DNA of 64,000 nucleotides from positions 17,516 through 81,515 of the forward strand of contig NZ_JADEXG010000018.1 in assembly GCF_015207255.1 (NCBI RefSeq). The letters are read 5' to 3'. Position 1 is the stretch's first letter. Each line of letters begins with the position of its first letter. A model generated the notes under the pieces. That model worked only from the letters and a program-made list of their open reading frames with translations. It did not search any database and was not told the origin of the DNA. A program made the position numbers and the translations under genes. Below are positions 32,035-41,380 of this stretch, piece by piece. This stretch comes from Vasconcelosia minhoensis LEGE 07310 (GTDB lineage: Bacteria; Cyanobacteriota; Cyanobacteriia; Phormidesmidales; Phormidesmidaceae).

Positions 32035-33129
32035 TTAGTTCTGAGTTTGGGCTCGATAGAACGGGCGCTTGACGACGGTTGCAGGGAAAAGGCGATCGCG
32101 AATCTCAACCTCCACCGTTTGCCCAACCTTAGCCAGCTCAGACGGCACGTAGGCCAGGGCAATCGGGTAGCCCAGCGTAGGCGAGAGAGTGCCGCTGGTG
32201 ACAATTCCGACTGGTTTATCCTGCGCCATAATCGGGTAGTCATGCCGGGCGATATTGCGTCCCTCTAGCTGAAGTCCAACCAGGCGACGTGAAACGCCGG
32301 TTTTCCTTTGCTGCTGGAGGACGGGGCGACCGATAAAGTTTTGAGGCTTGTCCAAATGCACTAGCCAGCCCAACCCCGCCTCCAGAGGCGTCGTCGTATC
32401 GGCAATGTCCTGACCGTAAAGGGCCATCGCCGCCTCTAGCCGCAGTGTATCCCTTGCGCCTAAGCCGCAGGGCGTGACGCCCTGGTCTAACAGTGCCTGC
32501 CAGACTGCTGCGGCTTGGCTGGCTTCGACCATCAGCTCAAAGCCGTCTTCGCCGGTGTAGCCGGTGCGGGCGAAAAAGACGGGTGTGTCTAAAATCTGGC
32601 CGGTGTGATGGCCATAGCGGGGGATTTTCGTCAGATCGTCCGCCGTTAGGGCTTGCAGCTTGGCAGTTGATTCCGGTCCCTGTACCGCAATCAGGGCCTG
32701 GTCGCGGGAACAGTCTTGCAGCTGTACCGTTTCGGCCAGGTTGCTGAGCAGCCAATCTTTATCCTTATTCGTGGTGGCGGCGTTGACGATCAGGGTGACT
32801 CGTTCAGAACCGAGATCGCGCCCCTGGTCATAGACAATCAGGTCGTCAATAATGCCACCCTGGGGATTCAGCAGCACCGTATACTGGGCCTTTCCCGGCG
32901 ATAGACGGCTCAGGTCGGTCGGCACCAGCTGCTGTAACACTTCAAGCACCGCCGTCCCCGTGAGCACAAATTTGCCCATGTGGGAAATGTCAAACATGCC
33001 CGCCGCCTGCCGGACGGCCTGATGCTCCTGCTTAATGCTGCTGAACTGCACCGGCATTTCCCAGCCGGAAAATTCCGTCAGGCGAGCGCCCTGATACAGC
33101 GCATGGAGCGGCGTTTGGTGCAGGGTCAT
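32035..33129 (-). CDS. gcvT: glycine cleavage system T protein (aminomethyltransferase)
   Basis: 364-residue aminomethyltransferase that transfers the methylene group from aminomethyl-lipoyl GcvH to tetrahydrofolate, releasing ammonia. Family landmarks are the start TPLHALYQGARLTEFSGWEMPVQ, FDISHMGKF, the LRLEAAMALYGQDI stretch and the C-terminal GTLSPTLGYPIALAYV barrel segment. Its ATG overlaps the stop of an upstream alpha/beta hydrolase gene (ATGA), so the two are coupled. The partner genes gcvH and gcvP are about 28 kb away, and the fourth subunit (lipoamide dehydrogenase) is not in this window. The enzyme is part of photorespiratory glycine turnover. Confidence 0.97.
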   Translation of the reverse strand: MTLHQTPLHALYQGARLTEFSGWEMPVQFSSIKQEHQAVRQAAGMFDISHMGKFVLTGTAVLEVLQQLVPTDLSRLSPGKAQYTVLLNPQGGIIDDLIVYDQGRDLGSERVTLIVNAATTNKDKDWLLSNLAETVQLQDCSRDQALIAVQGPESTAKLQALTADDLTKIPRYGHHTGQILDTPVFFARTGYTGEDGFELMVEASQAAAVWQALLDQGVTPCGLGARDTLRLEAAMALYGQDIADTTTPLEAGLGWLVHLDKPQNFIGRPVLQQQRKTGVSRRLVGLQLEGRNIARHDYPIMAQDKPVGIVTSGTLSPTLGYPIALAYVPSELAKVGQTVEVEIRDRLFPATVVKRPFYRAQTQN

Positions 33130-33974
33130 AGAATCTGTCGGCGAAGGAACGGCACCATTGCGTCACTCACCTTCTCAGACCAGTCTTCTTGAGCATAGTG
33201 CCCGACCGCCTCCAGCTTAGCGATATCGACCGAATGCAGCCTCTGGGCAAAGGTCTCAGCCATGCTCACCGACAGCCACTTATCCTCCGTCCCCCAGACG
33301 ATCAGCGTCGGCGGCTGCCAGTCGCTGAACCCCTGCTCCAGTCGCGCCATCGTTTCCTTCAGGTTCAGCCGTTTAATCGTCGCCAGCAGCGCCCGACCGG
33401 CGTCGGAGCTTGTGAGGAAAGGACGGCGATAGACATCCAGGTCGGCATCCTCTACCACATAGGGGCCGCCGCCCTCCAGGGTGCGATCCACCAGCAGCGG
33501 GTCCTGGGTCAGCATGTCACCCACCAGCGGAATGCTCATCTGCTTCAGCTTCCAGGGCAGCTTGGCATCACGGGTTAGCGGCGTATTCAGGATAATCAGT
33601 CGCTCGATCTGGTCGGGATGCTCTGCCGCATAGAGCAGTCCGGCTGAGCTAGCAAAGCCCTGCACCACCAGCGAAAATCGCTCAATTTCCAATACCTTTA
33701 GCCAGTCGGAAAAGGCGGTGACGAAAGCATCGGGGGTATAGGCAAAGTCGCGCGGCTCCGGCTTGTCTGAAAAGCCCTGGCCAATCCAGTCAGGCGCGAT
33801 CGCGCGTAGCCCCTGCTTGGCCAGAGCCGCCATCACGCCCCGCCAGCTGTAGCTCTGCGCCACAATCCCATGCAGCAAAATCACCGGCGGTCGCTCGCTG
33901 GGGTTCATCGGCTCTGCCTCGCGGTAAAACCAGGTGAGGTCGCCGACTTTGATTCGCTGCTCTGCTATAGCCAC
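33126..33974 (-). CDS. alpha/beta-fold hydrolase with a non-canonical nucleophile motif
   Basis: 282 residues with the alpha/beta-hydrolase layout: the oxyanion-side HG motif (PPVILLHGIVAQSYSWRGV), IAPDWIGQGFSDKP, the TLIVWGTEDKW acid region and a late His (LEAVGHYAQEDW). At the nucleophile elbow it has VVQGFASSAGLLYA instead of a clean GxSxG, so the usual Ser position seems to be Ala unless a neighbouring Ser serves. Similar elbows occur in some cyanobacterial and plastid relatives from memory, so it may be a family trait. It overlaps gcvT by 4 bp. Substrate unknown. Confidence 0.75.
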   Translation of the reverse strand: MAIAEQRIKVGDLTWFYREAEPMNPSERPPVILLHGIVAQSYSWRGVMAALAKQGLRAIAPDWIGQGFSDKPEPRDFAYTPDAFVTAFSDWLKVLEIERFSLVVQGFASSAGLLYAAEHPDQIERLIILNTPLTRDAKLPWKLKQMSIPLVGDMLTQDPLLVDRTLEGGGPYVVEDADLDVYRRPFLTSSDAGRALLATIKRLNLKETMARLEQGFSDWQPPTLIVWGTEDKWLSVSMAETFAQRLHSVDIAKLEAVGHYAQEDWSEKVSDAMVPFLRRQIL

Positions 33975-34240
33975 ATTTAACCTTGGGTCTTGAGTCTTTA
34001 ACTGGGTAAGTCTGAGCTTATCGCTTAGCGAAATGCCAGCGCAAGCCGCTTCAGCCCGCTGGTTTCCAAACTTAACCTTCCTGCTTGCTCCTGCTTGCCC
34101 AAAGGGGGTTAATGATTGGGGCCAGCCAATATTCAGGGCGTTTTACTTCTTCAACAACGGCCAGATCAATTTTTTTTTGATGGTACTATGCAGGCCAGAG
34201 CGGGCTGAAAGGGACTGATCTTCTATGACATATTGCAGAT

Positions 34241-36052
34241 ATGGTATTCGCGGCTAGACCTTTTTTAATTGGGGGACTGATTGTCTTGGGGCAGGTGGGA
34301 TGCCTGTGGGCGAGTTCCGCGATCGCTCAGACGCCTCGCCCCGACCTGCCGCCCAATATCCTGCCCGAAAGCCTACCAGAGCGCCCCTTTCCTGAAGAGC
34401 CACCCCCAGAGCCGCCGCTGCCAGAAGATCCGCTGCCGCCGCTGCCCTCCCCCGACGAGCTGCTCCGGCCTGAAACGTCTCCGCCCTCAGATGGCGGATT
34501 TGAGGCCCCAGACGAGACCTTCTATGTTCGGGAAATTCAGATTATTGGCAGCACTGTCTTTTCTGAAGCCGACTTTGCCGACCTGGTAGCGCCCTATGAA
34601 GGGCGGTTGGTCAGCTTCAACCAGCTTTTGCAGCTCCGCTCTGACATTACCCAGCGCTATGTCGAGGCAGGCTACATTACCTCTGGAGCACTGATTCCGC
34701 CTCAGACCCTGACCGATAATACCGTCGCCATCCAGGTGATTGAAGGTCGCCTAGAAGAAGTGATTGTGACTGGAACCAAACGCCTCAGCCCTGGCTATAT
34801 CCGCAGCCGGATTCAGCGAGTAGCGGACCCCCCGCTCAACGTGGATGAGCTGCTGGCGGGGCTCCAGCGGCTCCAACTCGATCCGCTGATTGAGACCGTT
34901 TCGGCAGATTTACAGGCCGGGGTCAGTCCTGGAACGAGCCGTTTGGTCGTAGATGTGGCTGAGGCAGATTCCTTCGCAGTCAATACCAGCGTTGCCAACG
35001 ACCGGTCGCCCAACATCGGCGAGACCCAGCGCACGATTGGCCTGAGTGAAGGCAATCTGTTCGGCATTGGCGATCGGCTGGCTTTCAACTACGACAACAC
35101 CGACGGCAGTGACGGGGTTGACTTCAGCTACACCCTACCTGTCAGCCCCAACAACGATACGCTGGGCTTTCGCGCGGGCTATTCCGACAGCCGGATTCTC
35201 GATTCCGCTTTTTCAGACGCTAGCCCTGATATTGACATTTCATCGGAGAGTTTCTACGCCGAGCTTGGCTATCGGCGACCCCTGGTCGAAACGCCGACCG
35301 AAGAGCTGGCCTTGGGCCTCGACCTGTTTTACCAGGAGAGCCAGACTCGCCTGAGTGTTCCAGGTCTGATCGATTCGATTCCGTTTCCGCTGTCGCCAGG
35401 GGCAGATGACAAGGGCCGGACTCGACTGACGGCACTGCGGTTTTCTCAGGAATGGACCCAGCGCAGTCAGAGCCACGTGCTGGCGCTGCGATCGCAGTTT
35501 AGCCTGGGCCTGCGCCTGTTTAATGCCACCGTCAACGAAGAGACTACTAACGGTACCGGCCCCGACAGCCAGTTTCTCTCATGGCGCGGGCAGGGCCAGT
35601 GGGTCAAGCTGCTGGGAGAAGATACGCTCTTTTTGCTGCGCGGCGACGTGCAGCTGACGGCGGATGATTTGCTCCCCCAGGAAGCGTTTGGGCTGGGCGG
35701 CATCCGCAGCGTGCGCGGCTACCGGCAGGATGCGCTGCTGCGAGATAGCGGGGCGCTGCTCTCGGCTGAGTTTCGTCTGCCCATAGCTAGAATTCCAGAA
35801 TGGGATGGCGTGCTCCAGGTGACGCCCTTTATCGATGCCGGTGTGGCCTGGGATAGCCGCAATGATGCAGCAGCTCAAAACAGATTTGATACGAATACCC
35901 TGGTTGGGGCTGGCTTTGCCCTGCTCTGGCAGCAGGGCGACAACTTTGAAGCCCGGCTCGACTGGGGAATTCCGCTGGTCAACATCCCCAATGAGAATGA
36001 CAGCCTGCAGGAAAACGGCATCTATTTTTCGGTTCGCTACAGTCCCTTTTAG
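34241..36052 (+). CDS. two-partner secretion outer-membrane transporter (ShlB/FhaC family TpsB)
   Basis: 603-residue outer-membrane pore that exports TpsA-type exoproteins. It has a signal peptide (LIVLGQVGCLWASSAIAQ), a Pro/Glu-rich linker (about 45-72), POTRA domains (FYVREIQIIGSTVFSEADF, then QVIEGRLEEVIVTG) and a 16-strand-type barrel from about 230 with the conserved loop-6 motif VRGY at about 491. The C-terminus ends in Phe (IYFSVRYSPF), as expected for BAM-dependent barrels. Its likely substrate is the haemagglutinin-type protein at 46453, 10 kb away. It is convergent with the DUF928 gene (7 bp between stops), which belongs to the sigma/CHAT operon. Confidence 0.9.
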   Translation: MVFAARPFLIGGLIVLGQVGCLWASSAIAQTPRPDLPPNILPESLPERPFPEEPPPEPPLPEDPLPPLPSPDELLRPETSPPSDGGFEAPDETFYVREIQIIGSTVFSEADFADLVAPYEGRLVSFNQLLQLRSDITQRYVEAGYITSGALIPPQTLTDNTVAIQVIEGRLEEVIVTGTKRLSPGYIRSRIQRVADPPLNVDELLAGLQRLQLDPLIETVSADLQAGVSPGTSRLVVDVAEADSFAVNTSVANDRSPNIGETQRTIGLSEGNLFGIGDRLAFNYDNTDGSDGVDFSYTLPVSPNNDTLGFRAGYSDSRILDSAFSDASPDIDISSESFYAELGYRRPLVETPTEELALGLDLFYQESQTRLSVPGLIDSIPFPLSPGADDKGRTRLTALRFSQEWTQRSQSHVLALRSQFSLGLRLFNATVNEETTNGTGPDSQFLSWRGQGQWVKLLGEDTLFLLRGDVQLTADDLLPQEAFGLGGIRSVRGYRQDALLRDSGALLSAEFRLPIARIPEWDGVLQVTPFIDAGVAWDSRNDAAAQNRFDTNTLVGAGFALLWQQGDNFEARLDWGIPLVNIPNENDSLQENGIYFSVRYSPF

Positions 36053-36059
36053 CCTTTTA

Positions 36060-36896
36060 CTACTCCGCAGCGAGCTCAGACGCGACACAGCAATCAGCCA
36101 TGGGTTCTGCAGACAATTCACCCAGCCCAACAGACTCCAACAGACTTGCCCAGCCATTGCTTATAGCAACGTTTTGAGGGTCTTCTCGATAGCGCTCGCC
36201 TAGAACGGTGAGCGCATCCTGCCAAATGCCGTGAGCAGCATAGAGCGATGCGCTTTCTACTGTTGTTGCTGCTAGCTGCGCTTGTAAACCCGGATTGATG
36301 TCGGTGCGAGCAATCCATCCCTTGACGTAGGGCGGCTCGCTAGCCGCAGCCAAATCGCAGTGAACCATGAAGTACCACTGATAGGGCGCGTCAACGGCTA
36401 GGGGAGGATAGCTCTCTGGCAGAGAGACCTGAACAATGCTGGGGCTATCTTGCTCAGCCACAAACCGGGTCTGATAGAGCGTCTCTCCGCTTTCATCCTG
36501 AAAAACAAATTCCAGCGCGGTATCCGCATCCAGCCTATAGGGTACATAGAACCAGAAGGAGGGATGGGCCTCTGTTGTCAGGCTAAATACAGATTCATAG
36601 TTGAGCAGCTCGGATTCGTCAGCAGCTGACTCCGCAGTTGATAGCGAAACCTGGGTCGCGGGCGCTAGCGCCGTCAGGCTAGATTGACCATCGGCCAGTC
36701 CGCAGCTGCCGCGGCTGGCTCCCCCGCGCTGACGGCCGGACGGACGACCCCGGTCGGGGAGCGGCGGCGGCGTGAACTGAATTGGGTTGACTTCGAGGGC
36801 GGTAGACTGGGCCAGGACAAAACTTGGGGATAAGGTTGCCCAGCCCAGCCCCACCGCAAACATACCAACTAAGGCCGTGCTTTGATGATGCTTCAT
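36060..36896 (-). CDS. DUF928 family secreted protein
   Basis: 278 residues from ATG 36896, which has a good ribosome site (GGGAGAA). A signal peptide (MKHHQSTALVGMFAVGLGW to FVLAQS) is followed by a Pro/Gly/Arg-rich stretch (FTPPPLPDRGRPSGRQRGG), a conserved Cys, and the DUF928 core (HPSFWFYVPYRLDADTALEFVFQDE, TLYQTRF, WYFMVHCD). This cyanobacterial family has no known activity but in my experience recurs next to CHAT/CHASE2 and DUF1822 genes. It is the last gene of a four-gene minus-strand operon, 22 bp after the CHAT-CHASE2 gene. A periplasmic or surface location is expected. Confidence 0.85.
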   Translation of the reverse strand: MKHHQSTALVGMFAVGLGWATLSPSFVLAQSTALEVNPIQFTPPPLPDRGRPSGRQRGGASRGSCGLADGQSSLTALAPATQVSLSTAESAADESELLNYESVFSLTTEAHPSFWFYVPYRLDADTALEFVFQDESGETLYQTRFVAEQDSPSIVQVSLPESYPPLAVDAPYQWYFMVHCDLAAASEPPYVKGWIARTDINPGLQAQLAATTVESASLYAAHGIWQDALTVLGERYREDPQNVAISNGWASLLESVGLGELSAEPMADCCVASELAAE

Positions 36897-36918
36897 AATG
36901 GTTCTCCCAGATAAAACG

Positions 36919-39279
36919 TTAATTCGGTGACTGCCGCAGCTGAGCATAGGCGACGCTCCCTCCCATATTGGCGACGACCGCGATCGCGGGTGACACCCAG
37001 GGCAGCCAGTAGCCCGAACGCACCAGCAGCAGCCAGCACAGCCCAAACAGAGTCAGTTCAATCGCCAAACCCGCTAGCAGCAGCCTGCCCCAGGAAAAAT
37101 TGGCGGCGACCTGAACGCCCGCGACTCCGCCCACGGCAGCCCACCCTAAGATCCACAAAATCTCGGCCCATTCCGGCCAGGATTGGATTAAAGGGCGGTC
37201 ATCTAGGACGGCGCTGAGCAGCTGACTCACCATCTGCGCCTGCATGAAGACGCCTGCCGTTTCCTGCTGGCCCGCCGACCCCGTGCGGTAAGGTGTGGGC
37301 CAGTAGTCTCCGAAGCTTCTAGCGGTAGTGCCGATTAAGACAATGCGATCGCGCACCGCCTCAGCATTCACCCGGCCCGCCAGCACATCGCTTAGGGAAA
37401 CCTGCTCGGCAATCTGGCTGGGAGCGGCTAGCCTGCGGTAGTTCAGCATCACCTGATGGCCCCGGGCGTCGATGCCCTGATAGCCGCCGAAGTCAGCTTC
37501 CAATGGATTAAGGAGCACCGCTCCCAGCTGCAAACCGCGATCGCTGGCAACAGGCGCTATCCCTTCCTCAGCCAGATATCGCATGGCCAGTAGAGTACTT
37601 AAGGCGTAGGACGCCTGGCAGGGTGAGGCGGGGGCAGGCGAGAGCGCCAGCAGATGGCGGCGAACAACGCCATCGGGATCGGTAACAAAATCGCTAAAGC
37701 CGACCCGATTTTCCGGCAGCTCGGCCGGTGGGGCAATGCCTGGCATGTCGCTATCCGCATCGCTGGACTTGCAGATGGCCAGCAGCCGATCGGTGGTCTG
37801 AAGCTGCTGCACCAGCTGGGGCTGGCTCACCGGAAAGTCATGATAAATATCGAGACCAATTACTCGCGGCTCCATCGGCTCTAGCTTTTGCAACAGCGCC
37901 GATAGCGCCGCATCGGACAAAGACCCGCGCCTTTGCTCGGCATCCTGAGCCTGAACATCGGCTTCCGACAGGGTAATCACCAAGAGTCGGTGATCTGGCA
38001 GTTCGCGGGGTCGTAGCCGCATCAGCCAATCCAGACCGCGCAGCTCCCAGCCTTGTAGTCCGCCCGACTGGCTCAGGCCTAGAACGGCGAGACCAGTCAT
38101 CAAGCTGGAGGCAGCCAGCACTTTCCAATTGGGTTTTGATCGCGAAGGCTGGCGGCTGCTGACGGATTGAGTCGTCTCGGTAGGAACCCCGCTCAAGGCC
38201 GACCAGGTTGGCGGCAGCTCCGCCGGATTTTGGCAAATCATCGGCAACCAAGTCGCGCAAGGATAGCGGTCTTCCAATCCCTGAAGTTTTTCTCGGGCTT
38301 CGCGCACCGCTAGATAAAACGTCTGGCCCCGGGCGAAGGCTTCTAGAAAGGATTTGAGAAACTCGTGGGCCACCCGGTCAGGAACCGGCTCTCGCATCAC
38401 CAAGACCTGGGGAATACCCAGGTCTGACAGCGCCTGGGCTAAACCCAACCCATCGCAGGAGTTGAACAGGGCAATCTTCAGCCCGCGCTCAAGCGACTTG
38501 CGCAGCGCATGTTTGAGTTCAGGGATGGACAAGCTGTCGGTGGGATTCAGGTAGAGCCGACCCGTAGTTTCGGTTTGCGAATGGGTTTGGCTGAGGCTAT
38601 GTCCGGCAAAAAAGAGAATATCCCACCCTTTTGGGTCCCACAGGCGCTCGTTTAGCTGCCGACGGCTGGGCTCGACTAGAAACTGAACGTCCGCATGAGG
38701 CAAATGGTTGAGCAGGGCCTGGTCAGTCTGCACGTCTATCCCCTGGCTGTGGCCGAGGATGGCCAAAATTCTCACCTGCTGGCGGCTGACGGAGGGCTCG
38801 CCGACGCCCTCATAGGCCGGGGCGCTGAGGGCAATTTCGGCTTTGGGATAGCGATCGCAGATGGCCCAGGCATGCCACGGCAGATGCTGCACCGTCGCTT
38901 GCGGCGTCTGCAAAATGATCCGAATCTGATCCTGTTGGGCAAGCTGCTCCAGCAGCTTATCGCGCAGCGGCTGGAAGCCGTCTGCACTGAGCCAGTGATT
39001 GAGCTGTTGACTAAATTCTTGAGCAACCTCGAAGCAGTCTTCGACTTTAGACACGTTTGTCGCAAAGCCACTCGCTATGCTCTCCAGCCGATAGGGCACC
39101 CCCAGTCGGCGATAGGCGATCTGCCAGCGCTGATAGATGTGCGCTAACTCGGGCGCTGGGGGCAAAAAACCGGTCAGCTCTACGCTGGGCCGCTGACCAT
39201 CCTCCCCGATCTGGAGAATGACTGAAAGGCCCGCTTCCAGGCTGCCGTCGCCTAGTTTTAGGGTAACCAGCTTTTCCAT
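36919..39279 (-). CDS. CHAT protease-CHASE2 sensor protein
   Basis: 786 residues. The N-terminal half is a CHAT (caspase-like) domain with putative dyad His227 (FFAGHS) and Cys275 (LFNSCDGLGLA). A membrane segment near 385-405 leads to an extracytoplasmic CHASE2 sensor domain (about 410-690; GLDWLMRLRP, VIGLDIYHDFP, RIVLIGTTARSFGDYWPTPY), then three C-terminal membrane helices. In well-known CHASE2 proteins the output kinase or cyclase is C-terminal; here the output domain is an N-terminal protease, predicted cytoplasmic. It sits 14 bp after the DUF1822 gene and 22 bp before DUF928, in an operon led by a sigma factor. It may convert an envelope signal into proteolysis. Confidence 0.85.
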   Translation of the reverse strand: MEKLVTLKLGDGSLEAGLSVILQIGEDGQRPSVELTGFLPPAPELAHIYQRWQIAYRRLGVPYRLESIASGFATNVSKVEDCFEVAQEFSQQLNHWLSADGFQPLRDKLLEQLAQQDQIRIILQTPQATVQHLPWHAWAICDRYPKAEIALSAPAYEGVGEPSVSRQQVRILAILGHSQGIDVQTDQALLNHLPHADVQFLVEPSRRQLNERLWDPKGWDILFFAGHSLSQTHSQTETTGRLYLNPTDSLSIPELKHALRKSLERGLKIALFNSCDGLGLAQALSDLGIPQVLVMREPVPDRVAHEFLKSFLEAFARGQTFYLAVREAREKLQGLEDRYPCATWLPMICQNPAELPPTWSALSGVPTETTQSVSSRQPSRSKPNWKVLAASSLMTGLAVLGLSQSGGLQGWELRGLDWLMRLRPRELPDHRLLVITLSEADVQAQDAEQRRGSLSDAALSALLQKLEPMEPRVIGLDIYHDFPVSQPQLVQQLQTTDRLLAICKSSDADSDMPGIAPPAELPENRVGFSDFVTDPDGVVRRHLLALSPAPASPCQASYALSTLLAMRYLAEEGIAPVASDRGLQLGAVLLNPLEADFGGYQGIDARGHQVMLNYRRLAAPSQIAEQVSLSDVLAGRVNAEAVRDRIVLIGTTARSFGDYWPTPYRTGSAGQQETAGVFMQAQMVSQLLSAVLDDRPLIQSWPEWAEILWILGWAAVGGVAGVQVAANFSWGRLLLAGLAIELTLFGLCWLLLVRSGYWLPWVSPAIAVVANMGGSVAYAQLRQSPN

Positions 39280-39293
39280 GCTTGCCTAAGCCA

Positions 39294-40295
39294 TCAAATC
39301 ACAAATTCTTCTAGATAGCGGGCATCTTCCAGCGTAATTCGGATCCTAAAGCGCTCACCCGGCTTGCCGCTAAATCGAAGCTGAATATAGTTGTCGGCCT
39401 GCCGCGACTGGGCCTGCATAAAGACCGCGTCTGACGGTTCCAATATAGCCAGCTCCAGCCCCGAGGGCAGGTAGGGTTGCCCGGCCGCTGGGTGCACCTG
39501 TAGACCAATATAGGTCTGCTCGGAGGCTTCTGGCTGTAAGTTGACCAGCAGCACAACTTGCCGAAGTCCGAGCTGCACCGCTAAGTCAATTAGCTTGGCG
39601 CGTCTAATCCTGCTAGGGGTGAGCTCAGGCGTCGTTCCTTCGTCGATACCGACGCGCCTAAAGCTCACCGCCGGGGCCATACGGTCGGGATTCAGTACCG
39701 ATTCCACCGCCTGCCAGCTGGTTTCAAAGGTATCGTTGAGCCACTGGCTCAGATTTACGGCCGCTTCGACGGCCCCTGCGGCCAGGCCATCCAGCGCGGG
39801 GAGCAGACTCGCCTGCCTCAGGGTATACAGATGATCGAGCAGGTCTTCGAGCGGCAGCAGCTTGGCGATCGGCAGCTCTTCCGTCGTGACGGCAGGGGTA
39901 AAACCTATCAGCTGTGCAGACTGCAGAGCATCATCGATTTCGACAACGACGTACCCCACTCGGCAGTCCCACACCTCGGGCGGAACAAAGCAGGTTTGCG
40001 CTTCAGACCTGACCGGGCGACATTCTAGCCGCCCAATCTCCGGCAGGACCAAATCGGCCACATTGGCCATAACCTGCACCACCGGATTCCAGCTGTCGCT
40101 GTGATCAAGCTCGGTAGGAATGTCCATCATCTGACAGTAGTCATTCACCACCCAGACAGCCAGCGTATTCAGCTGTACCTGTTTTGCCTTTTCAGGCGTT
40201 GACTGGATCTCTGAAAACCGCTGGGCGATTTGGCGAGCTTGCTCGGTAATAGGTAGCCGAAGCCCTAGGTTTTTAATTTCTAACGGGGTGCTCAT
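39294..40295 (-). CDS. DUF1822 family protein
   Basis: 333 residues from ATG 40295, supported by AGGAG 8 bases upstream (the open frame extends to 40448, which would overlap the sigma gene). It is recognised as DUF1822 from LGLRLPITEQARQIAQRFS, NTLAVWVVNDYCQMMDIPTEL and the C-terminal QADNYIQLRFSGKPGERFRIRI segment. No signal peptide or membrane helix is seen, so it is cytoplasmic. The family has no assigned function; in cyanobacteria it is found between a sigma-factor gene and CHAT or CHASE2 genes, as here (38 bp after the sigma stop). A role as an anti-sigma factor or CHAT substrate is only an inference from this order. Confidence 0.8.
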   Translation of the reverse strand: MSTPLEIKNLGLRLPITEQARQIAQRFSEIQSTPEKAKQVQLNTLAVWVVNDYCQMMDIPTELDHSDSWNPVVQVMANVADLVLPEIGRLECRPVRSEAQTCFVPPEVWDCRVGYVVVEIDDALQSAQLIGFTPAVTTEELPIAKLLPLEDLLDHLYTLRQASLLPALDGLAAGAVEAAVNLSQWLNDTFETSWQAVESVLNPDRMAPAVSFRRVGIDEGTTPELTPSRIRRAKLIDLAVQLGLRQVVLLVNLQPEASEQTYIGLQVHPAAGQPYLPSGLELAILEPSDAVFMQAQSRQADNYIQLRFSGKPGERFRIRITLEDARYLEEFVI

Positions 40296-40333
40296 GACTG
40301 ATTTCTCCTGAATGAGCTGATGTAAGTGGCCAT

Positions 40334-40981
40334 TTATAGATAGCCCTGGGATTTGCCAAACTCGCGCAGTAGGGGCAGACACTGACGCTGGTAGAAACTG
40401 CTGAGGGTCCCGATGGGAACGCCGAGCTCTGTGGCCAGCACTTTCCACGGCGTTTCTGGGGGCAGCCGCTTCAAGATCAGGAGCTGACAGGTGATATGGG
40501 GATGGTCAGTCAGATGGATGCAGGTGAGCTGATGGTCCGACTCTGCCCAAGCTCTGACGTTTTCAAGCAGAGGGGGGACATCGGGTCGAGCGGGTAGCAT
40601 ATCAACCGGATCGAGCGGCTGCCCGTCGGCACTGGCCCGGGGACTGCTCGCGACTGTAGCCCGCTGCTTTTGTAGCTCGATGTAGCCATCCTGTAAGCGA
40701 CGCTTGAGATAGGCATTGAGCCAGGTCACGACATTGGCCTTCTCAGGATCATAGGCGCGTCCCGTAGTGGCTTCACACAGGTTCCGGCAGAAATAAACCC
40801 AGGTTTGCTGCAGGGCATCCTGGTAATAAGCCGTATTTTCTTTCCAGAGCCGACCGGAAATCAGCCGAATCACCTGGGTGAGCCGTCTCTGCCGCTGGGG
40901 GCTGCCCGCAGGATGACGACAGGCTTCAGCAATCAATGTCTGGACTCGTTCCTGAAGTTCATTCATCAGCGGTTCATCCAT
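40334..40981 (-). CDS. ECF-like sigma-70 family factor
   Basis: 215 residues. The region-2-like part (YYQDALQQTWVYFCRNLCEATT ... EKANVVTWLNAYLKRRLQD) is followed by a Pro-rich linker and a region-4 helix-turn-helix (PWKVLATELGVPIGTLSSFYQRQCLPLLREF). It diverges from standard ECF factors but keeps two helical domains of the right spacing. It is the first gene of the minus-strand run sigma, DUF1822, CHAT-CHASE2, DUF928, and is divergent from the RTX metalloprotease across a 400-bp gap that probably holds promoters for both sides. By analogy with other protease-controlled sigma systems it may drive the surface-protein genes; this is untested. Confidence 0.75.
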   Translation of the reverse strand: MDEPLMNELQERVQTLIAEACRHPAGSPQRQRRLTQVIRLISGRLWKENTAYYQDALQQTWVYFCRNLCEATTGRAYDPEKANVVTWLNAYLKRRLQDGYIELQKQRATVASSPRASADGQPLDPVDMLPARPDVPPLLENVRAWAESDHQLTCIHLTDHPHITCQLLILKRLPPETPWKVLATELGVPIGTLSSFYQRQCLPLLREFGKSQGYL

Positions 40982-41380
40982 TTAACCGAACATGCCTCAG
41001 CGGTCTTCATAGACCTATCAGAATCGTTCATCCTTATTATGCAGAATTATGGAGCACAGCCCAACGGGCGGCCAGAAGTTTTGCTGACTCTATCGAAACA
41101 TTGTTTTAAGGTAGCCAGGCTAAACCATATTTCTGTGAAGTTACGTAATAACCGCAAAACTCTTGTCGCAATGACTGAAAGGTAATCAGAAGCACATCAA
41201 GCCTAGATACCAGGAATGTTTTACTTCTGTTCAAGCCACGGCTAAGAGTAGGCACTTGTTATTAACAAAATAATGCATCTTCGCTGCAATCACTGCGGCG
41301 GCGTTTTGTTATAGACCTACCTGGCCTGGTCAAAATCTGCTTTTGAAATTTCTCGCCATCTATTAATTGGAGAACGAACA

